A stretch of DNA of 64,000 bases, from NCBI RefSeq assembly GCF_034140825.1, contig NC_089035.1, positions 3,307,001 to 3,371,000 on the forward strand. The letters are read 5' to 3'. Below are positions 57,286 to 64,000 of this stretch, piece after piece (positions within the stretch are counted from its first letter, which is position 1; each line of letters begins with the position of its first letter). Under the pieces are notes generated by a model that saw only the letters and a program-made list of their open reading frames with translations, searched no databases and had not been told where the DNA came from. A program made the translations under genes and the position numbers. The DNA is from Oryza sativa Japonica Group (taxonomy: Eukaryota; Streptophyta; Magnoliopsida; Poales; Poaceae).

Positions 57286-57510
57286 CAGGGATGGGAACTT
57301 TGCATAGTGCGTACGGAAAACGGGGCGGCCTATTAGCACGTAATTAATTAAGTATTTGCTATTTTTTTTAAAAAAATAGATTAATTTGATTTTTTAAGCA
57401 ACTTTCGTATATAAACTTTTTGCAAAAAAACACACCATTTAGCAGTTTGAAAAACGTGCATATAAAAACGAGAGAGATGAGATGAGAAAAATGGCATCCG
57501 AACACACCCT
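57286..57510. mobile_element. Tourist-like MITE
   Basis: The segment from 'agggatgggaactttgcata' through 'cacgtaattaattaagtatt', 'agcaactttcgtatataaac' and 'aaaacgagagagatgagat' to 'cacaccctatag' follows a MITE type abundant in rice. The ends are degraded and the limits approximate. Confidence 0.55.
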
Positions 57511-57664
57511 ATAGTCTTATAATCAACTGTAGACGAACGAAACGTAATGATTTTCCCTGTTACACGGAAAATATACAACACCACAGATACCTATTATACG
57601 CGCACACAGTCACAAAAGTATACCCTTTTACACACACTCATTTTTCTTTTTTAAAAAAAGAACA

Positions 57665-57810
57665 TACTCCCTTCGTTCTAAATATAAGAGCTTATCTAGA
57701 TTCATAATACTGTAAAATGTTCAATTTTAGATTTAACTGCGATGCATTCGAAGTTGGAATTTTTCAAGGATGAATCGACAGACCATCCATCCAAGTTGTA
57801 AGTTGTATAT
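57665..57810. mobile_element. Stowaway-like half element
   Basis: 'tactcccttcgttctaaata' is a typical Stowaway left end, but no matching right end is seen downstream. It is probably a truncated or decayed copy. Confidence 0.4.
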
Positions 57811-58446
57811 AGTTCATGAAAAAAATTAAAAATTTATGTGTAGAAAAGTTTTGAATGTGATATGATGTGATGAAAAGTTAAAAGTTTGGGTAATTGAGGT
57901 GTACTAAACACGAGCAGCCGTAAGTTTCAAAAATTTCCGGCAGGAGAATTCGTAATGAAATTCGATTATCGAAACGGGGACGTGTTGTCACCGACACGAG
58001 GACGCGAACGCGAGAGGGAGATGCCGTGACAGGACGCGGTTGCGGGTGCCCGTGGCACAACTCGTGTGTTGACCCGCCTCGCGCTCGCCTGCCACCACCG
58101 CCACCGCCAGCGAGCTGGATGAGCCAGCAGCCGCCCCCGCCCGCGGTTGCTTCCCCTCCCCACCACGTCAAAACCCAACCCCAACCATGATGCTCCTGCG
58201 CCACCACCACCACCCCCACAGCGGCGCCGCCACCACCAGCAGCAGCTGCAGCGGCGGCGGCGGCTGTTAGAGAGGAGGGCACACACCACCACCGACACCG
58301 ACACGCTCGCCATGCCACCAAGCGAGGCGGCGGCGTGAGGCGACGCAGATCTGAACGGAGGAGGAATAGGAAGAAGGGAGGAGGAGGGGAGGGAGAGGAG
58401 TTGGAAGAGTTGGAGGAGGAGGAGATCTCTTTCTTGTTCCCGCTCG

Positions 58447-59887
58447 ATGGAGCGGGGGGAGGGGAGGAGGGGAGATTGCTCCGTGCAAGTGAGGTGAGCT
58501 GGGATTTTCTTGACTTGTTTTTTTTATTCTTTTTTTCTCTCGTGATGAATCTCTGAGCATTGCTGAGAGCGGCGCTGCTTGTGGTTGTTGTGGAGTAGTT
58601 GCGGCATGGAATCGATGCATGCTTGTGTGCTTACTTTTTATCGGTAGTAATTCTTGTTATGAACATGTTGAAAGTAGAGTAAGGCTATCTGTTTGTCCGT
58701 CTAATTCGTTTGAAGAATGTTTTTGTTTCCCTTTCGTCAAGTTTATTATTAGTTGGGAATTATAGCTGGATGAGATTTCAGGACGGCGTCTAGTAGCTTT
58801 CATGTGTTAAATCGGGTGGAATAGTGACACCCTTGAAATTGAAATTGAGTGGGAAATCTTCTGTGTTCTTGGCGGTGCACGTGCTGTTGCTTGTGGAATG
58901 CCATCGTGGCGCAACATGAAAAAGAAAAGAAGTATTTTATTCTTAGGGCCGCTTACCGTTGATTGCTGATAGCCTCCTTGATTTTTGGACAAATGAAAAG
59001 GATTCCGCTTTTGGTTTGTTGTTTTTCATAATTTCAATTGCATGCTGTTTCGATTTGTGTCTTGCAATGTTCAGCTTTGTGGAATTATTGAGTTACCTCA
59101 TTGGGTCAGGAAGAAGAGAACGCGAAGGAAAAGCGATGGCCCTGATTCAATCGCTGAAACCATCAAGTGGTGGAAGGAGCAAAACCAGAAGCTCCAGGAG
59201 GAGAATAGCTCCAGGAAAGCGCCAGCCAAGGGGTCCAAGAAAGGGTGCATGGCTGGGAAAGGAGGTCCGGAAAATTCAAATTGTGCTTACCGCGGTGTCA
59301 GGCAACGGACATGGGGTAAGTGGGTGGCTGAGATCCGTGAACCAAACCGTGGAAGGCGCCTATGGCTAGGATCATTTCCTACTGCGCTGGAGGCTGCGCA
59401 TGCATACGATGAGGCGGCAAGGGCAATGTATGGTCCCACAGCACGTGTCAATTTTGCAGATAATTCCACAGATGCCAACTCTGGCTGCACATCAGCACCT
59501 TCATTGATGATGTCTAATGGGCCGGCCACTATACCTTCTGATGAGAAGGATGAGCTGGAATCTCCTCCTTTCATCGTGGCTAATGGGCCAGCTGTGTTGT
59601 ATCAGCCTGATAAGAAGGATGTGTTGGAACGTGTAGTCCCTGAGGTGCAGGATGTTAAAACAGAAGGGAGCAATGGCTTGAAACGTGTTTGTCAGGAGCG
59701 GAAGAATATGGAGGTATGTGAATCAGAAGGGATCGTTTTACACAAAGAAGTGAACATAAGTTATGATTATTTCAATGTCCATGAAGTTGTTGAGATGATA
59801 ATTGTTGAATTAAGTGCTGATCAGAAAACGGAAGTACATGAAGAGTACCAAGAGGGAGATGATGGGTTTAGCCTTTTCTCCTATTAG
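58447..59887 (+). CDS. DREB2A: DREB2A, AP2/ERF transcription factor
   Basis: Two coding exons, 58447-58493 and 59110-59887, give 274 residues. The N-terminus ([15 protein letters not shown]) is followed by the basic RKKRTRRK nuclear-localisation stretch, which spans the intron. Next are the CMIII-like region [16 protein letters not shown] and the AP2 domain (about 75-132) with [39 protein letters not shown] and [10 protein letters not shown]. Val and Glu in WVAEIRE are the residues that favour DRE/CRT sites. The C-terminus is acidic ([15 protein letters not shown]), the probable activation domain. DREB2 proteins activate drought-, salt- and heat-responsive genes through the DRE core A/GCCGAC. 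The length equals rice DREB2A as I remember it. The 616-bp intron stays open in frame with exon 2 from an ATG at 59042. Confidence 0.95.
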
Positions 59888-60351
59888 AGTAGTAGTCATG
59901 CTGCGGGTCAATAGGAATATTTCATTCTAGCTGCTAGGGGATACTTCAAATATCTGCAACCTGAAGCTTTGTAGTCATTTACGGTTTTCGTCTTACTGGG
60001 TAATAGCTTTATATATACTATAAGCCAACTGGTACAAGAAGTTGTACTGTGTGTTGAGTGCACTGTGGTAAAAATGAATCTATATTTAATGAGCTTACTC
60101 TGTCAATATTTTTGCTTATTTTAGTGTGGTTAAACTCAGGTTAGATATTCAAAACGAGTGGCAGATACTTCAAAGACTTTAGGATCGAATTAAATTCTCA
60201 AACAGGTATATTAGGAAGTTTATTTCTGCATGCATAAAAGTATGACAAACTATGATAGTACAAATTTGCATGCATATGGAATTTTAAATACTTAAACATA
60301 CTACTATCGCATTATAGCGCTCTATGGTCATTCAAAGTACCAAAAGATACA
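59888..60351. other. 3' intergenic between DREB2A and the next gene
   Basis: This is AT-rich, with 3' UTRs of two convergent genes only 464 bp apart. No further feature is seen. Confidence 0.6.
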
Positions 60352-62306
60352 TCATGGAGATTTCATAAGGGGAAGTTGCAGACATTCTCTGAATTCAAGC
60401 CTCCTTGTTTCACTGTGAAAGGTCTTCTGTTTGTTAGGCCAGTAGGTCAGCCAAATCCAGCCTCTAATCTCCCAGTCCATGGTCTTCCCTAATGCTGCAC
60501 CACAGATCTTCCACCAGACGCTGTCTCCATATTCATCACGTGCGAAAATGACACCACCCTTCTTCGTGAATGGGCGATACACGGTCGAGTACCTGTCACG
60601 AAACCAGGCCCGTGGCTGAAGCAGGGAGAGCTTGGAAGGCTTTGAAGAATAAACCTCCCTTCCGTTTACACCATCATGGAGAAACCAGTTCAAGGTTGTA
60701 GTGTTTCCATGCACAGACTGTTCAAATTTCCAGGGTTTCATGGTCAGTGTGAGGCTTTCGCTGACCGATGCCTTTAGTCCAAATGTGTTTGGGGGGTCGA
60801 ATGAACCTTCAATGCCCTTCTCAAGGCCAAACTCATGCGTGGGGTTGTCGGAGGACTTGCTGACTGAAACCGACAGGACATCTGATTGTTGCATAGGTGT
60901 GATTTGCAGCATAACACGTGATGGAAAGTGCTTCTCCTCAGAGCCATGTCCACGTTCAGTCATGAGGATCTCGGAGACCAAAGAGTCCACATCACACCTG
61001 AGATGAATCCACTGTAAGTGCCGCTCTTGGTTTTAGATGATACACGTATGGTTGTTTTTTTTCCTTGTGCAGTTAATTGTAACTTTGAAACAATTCAGTT
61101 TGTAGATAGACTGCTTTTCAAGGTCTAGAAAACTCTGATTTAACTACCTAAATTGAGTTCTTCTGCAGCTGGTATACAGGGAGAAGCATGTTACCGAACT
61201 ATGCATAATTGCTTGCTCAATGTTACCTTACTGTAGGCACCAACCAAATTATTTGCTAGTTAAACCTTTAGCTTTTTTTACCAAACATATGCAGCTACGC
61301 TTTGCATGCCGCAAACTTAATTGGTTCCCCCGAGTGATACTACTGTCACCTCAGGATGAGTAGGTTTTTTATTTTCACCTAAATTAGTAAGTGTGTATAC
61401 AGTTCATATGAGATAGAATCAAATCCTTGAATAAATTACTGACCTTATGTTGTCCACCTTTATCTCGACATCAATCCAGTTGTCCCTTCTGATTGTTTTG
61501 TAGGCGAGCTGAATCACACCTTCAAGTTGCTGATAAGTAAGCGAGAAGAGAAGGCGCTCATCCTGTGTTGGCACTGCAGGATCTTCCATGCTCATGGCAA
61601 TGAGTGGGCAGTATAGCTGGACCTTCCAGAGCCCACTTGCTGAAAGAGCATATGAGAACAGTGGCGATGGCACCCCAAATGAATGGTGTGAGGATCGTTG
61701 CTCAACAATCCAGTTAGTCACTGCAAGATTCATTGTCTGCATCCATTGCTCCTCAAGGTTTGCTCCCAACATTCTGACAAAGGTCTTTGCAGCATCTTTG
61801 CACTTTGGCCCAGTCAGCTGAGTCCTCAGGGATTCGAGGCATCGACAGCGAAGAGCATGGGGAGCCTCATAGATGCAAACTAGGAAGGCCAGGGACAAGA
61901 AAACTATGTTAAACACGTCCTTTAGATTGCCATGAATCTGTGCCCTGGGAAACTGAAAGGACAGCTTTTTGTTTGGTCCGGATCTCAGCACCCAGTCCAC
62001 AATGTCAACAAACAACTCTAACATCTCTTGTTCGTCTAGAGACTGCTGGGTGTATGATTTCAGGTGGACTGGTTTTGACGTCCACAGAGAAATTGGCACA
62101 CGGTAATTTGCAAAGATGGAGAAGGTGACAAAGGAGGGCTGGGTGGGAGGGGTTTTGACAACTGATAGGTTCACCGATGGCTGTGATGATTCTGATGCTG
62201 ATGGTGTGGGGCAGATGCAAAGGGACATGGCGTTGGAGCGCCATTGGGAGAACGGAGGCAGGTTGGTGATCCAACCCCATACATCAAGAGGTAAGCTGTG
62301 AGCCAT
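60352..62306 (-). CDS. Uncharacterised plant-specific protein
   Basis: Two coding exons (62306-61444 and 60997-60352) give 502 residues. No catalytic or DNA-binding domain is recognised. Residues 1-290 look soluble and helical, containing DVWGWITNLPPFSQW, a conserved-looking QSLDEQEMLELFVDIVDWVL and ANLEEQWMQTMNLAVTNWIVEQ. Residues from about 290 include the Trp-rich MKPWKFEQSVHGN, NWFLHDGVNGREVY, FARDEYGDSVWWKICGAALG and DWEIRGWIWLTYWPNK. I recall this as a conserved land-plant family without known function. One segment (VFLSLAFLVCIYEA) could be a buried helix, but no signal peptide is evident. The start is the first ATG of the long frame. The intron is GT-AG (GTCAGT donor). Confidence 0.8.
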
Positions 62307-64000
62307 TACGTTGTTGAAAACTTGAGCTTGTTTTGCAATGTGGGAGTATCCCAGTATTGGTGTGGTTTTATAGATGGAAGAGATGATGGTTCCTCAGATA
62401 AAATTTTGGCTCATCCATGACTGAGTCTAATGAAGCACGGCATAATTTTTGGTAAAGCGGATTCTTGGTTGTTAGAAGAGGAAATCAAGTCATTGAGCTG
62501 AGGAATCTTTGTTGTTAATTGGAGTTTGAAGAATCTTCATTTGTGCTTTGCACAGGTGCTAAAGCCAAAAGTTAACTGCTATACGGTAATATGATATATC
62601 AAACCCAAGTTGGTTGGCTAATGTTGTAGTGAAGAGAATATAACGTGGCTCTAAACAGGAAAGCTGGAAAGAACGATATGGTTGGGTGGAATGGATTAGT
62701 TTGGATGGATTCTGGATAACTCGGTTCAATAAGGGCCTAACGACACCAAATTTGTGACTTGAAGGTTAGCTTGTGTGTCGACTGGGAATTGGAACCTGAT
62801 GCATCTCACTCTTTGCTTCCGTTCCGTCAAGCTTCAAGATTTACCTCTCAATCGAGTATTGCTTTATACTTGTCTCAGTTGTCTGATCTTATTGAGAATT
62901 GTAGGATCCAAGCTCGTGCATCTCGGAGCCAGCATTTGGCAACAGGAAAAATGGCTCTAATGAACCCAGAAATGCAGAAAAGCGGTTCGCGTCATGGTCC
63001 TGTTTCTTTCAGCTTGGGATTATTATAATCCAGATTATTAGGAGTAAGCTGAAAGAATCAGACAACTTATTGAAGTAGCTTATTATAATCTGGAGCCCAG
63101 CTTATTATAATCCGATAAGCTCATTTAGGTGAGCTTTTTCTAGATTATTGGGTGAAAAATTACCCACCATATGCCACCCCACTCCCTCATTATACTTGCA
63201 AACTCAATAATCTAGGCTCTAATAATCTAGGAAAGAAACAACTATCAGCTTATTCTACTATAGATTATAACAATCTAGTTTATAGTAATCTGACTCAATA
63301 ATCTAGATTATAATAATTTCAAGCTGAAAGAAACAGGGCCTATAGTTAGAGAGAATCCTCCACCTGAATTTCGTGTACTACCTGCCTCTGAAATCTCGTA
63401 CACGCAGCTTGTCCTTCAAGCTCGAGCAAAACCTTTGCTCCTGTGCTAGTACTAGGCAGTTAGGCAGACCTGCAGCTGCAGGTTAGGATATGAGAGGTTA
63501 GGCTCATATTCGTTGCTTAGCATCGTTGCACTGCATTCCACACCAACACACGAACACTGCATTGTTCCACAGTCCAGATTCCCCACGAACTGATCTGCCT
63601 CTGACTAGTACACGGCGCAAAGGAGAATTCAGCACCGCCAACAGTAGCAGTAATTCACTGGATTACTGGCGAAATTGTTGCAGCTATTATTCCCGCCTGC
63701 TCCCAGCAAGCAGAACCTGAAAAGTTGCTTCAAAAAAAAAATCAAAAATTATACCAGCTTCCAAGCCTCCCATATGTACTGCTATCACCAGCTAAAGTTT
63801 GTTCATTCGAACTTCTCTAAGTAACTAGTGTCCTGTAGACAGTTCAGTTTGCTCCGCTACAATCAGGTGACAACCAACAACACCTATCTTCAGTGAGAAA
63901 CAACAACGGGCAGAGTTAACGCATACCAGAACTCGCTACGGTGTTGTTTCTAAAATGTAAAAACCGTATGACTGGGATGCACAGAATGGATGGGCCGTCA
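62307..64000. other. Right-end intergenic region
   Basis: The left 150 bp should be promoter and 5' UTR of the uncharacterised gene. One MITE (62996-63340) is present. The rest shows no supported gene; open frames near 62759 and 63526 lack any recognisable feature. Confidence 0.5.
62996..63340. mobile_element. Palindromic MITE with GGNCCTGTTTCTTTCAGCTT ends
   Basis: The left ggtcctgtttctttcagctt and the right-end complement ggccctgtttctttcagctt are inverted. Many 'attataatc' and 'taatcta' motifs in the interior pair across the centre. It is 345 bp and non-coding. No clear target duplication was seen. Confidence 0.75.

Larger units (their letters stand above)
56649..58446. other. Intergenic region between BRCA2 and DREB2A (head to head)
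   Basis: It holds the promoters of both genes. The left 300 bp are GC-rich (BRCA2 promoter/5' UTR). The middle is AT-rich with a MITE (57286-57510) and a Stowaway half-site (57665). The stretch 58060-58440 is GC-rich with CNG microsatellites and purine-rich runs and is the likely DREB2A promoter and 5' UTR. No drought- or heat-response element could be assigned with confidence. Confidence 0.5.

Noticed and set aside
58147-58338. Short His/Pro/Arg-rich frame in the DREB2A 5' region
   Set aside because: Produced by CNG microsatellites in the 5' leader; composition is pure repeat.

Overview
This is nuclear DNA of a grass, almost certainly rice (Oryza). Spliced reconstruction gives a 274-residue protein that I recognise as DREB2A, a 647-residue DEAD-box helicase matching rice RH18, a 331-residue PP2C, GET4, a plant BRCA2 and TAF15b. 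I recall these genes lying together near the start of rice chromosome 1. The AT-rich intergenic DNA is full of Stowaway, hAT, Mutator-like, CACTA and Helitron-type short elements, which also fits rice. The assignment rests on memory of the proteins, not on a search.

Positions 1-23.3 kb hold a head-to-tail array of eight minus-strand genes for small secreted proline-rich proteins with a pollen Ole e 1 domain. Copy 1 runs off the left edge, copy 2 is a pseudogene, and copies 3-8 are intact single-exon genes. Each intact copy has the same TATA box 70-99 bp above its ATG and the same upstream block of about 350-500 bp. The array falls into two subfamilies (copies 1-4 and copies 5-7) plus a divergent copy 8. 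The spacers carry element insertions whose presence or absence between units orders the duplications.

Positions 24.5-62.3 kb hold single-copy housekeeping and regulatory genes: TAF15b (+), the RH18 helicase (-), a PP2C (-), GET4 (+), BRCA2 (-, 32 coding exons), DREB2A (+) and an uncharacterised plant gene (-). PP2C/GET4 and BRCA2/DREB2A are divergent pairs. TAF15b/RH18, GET4/BRCA2 and DREB2A/the last gene are convergent pairs. All exon boundaries were found by reading GT-AG sites that keep frame and family motifs; reading frame closes across every gene.

No new defence or mobile system stands out. The most notable observations are the BRCA2 BRC-repeat array encoded by a run of phase-1 symmetric exons, the foldback element that separates Ole e 1 copy 2 from its own promoter, and the CACTA insertion that dates the tandem duplications.
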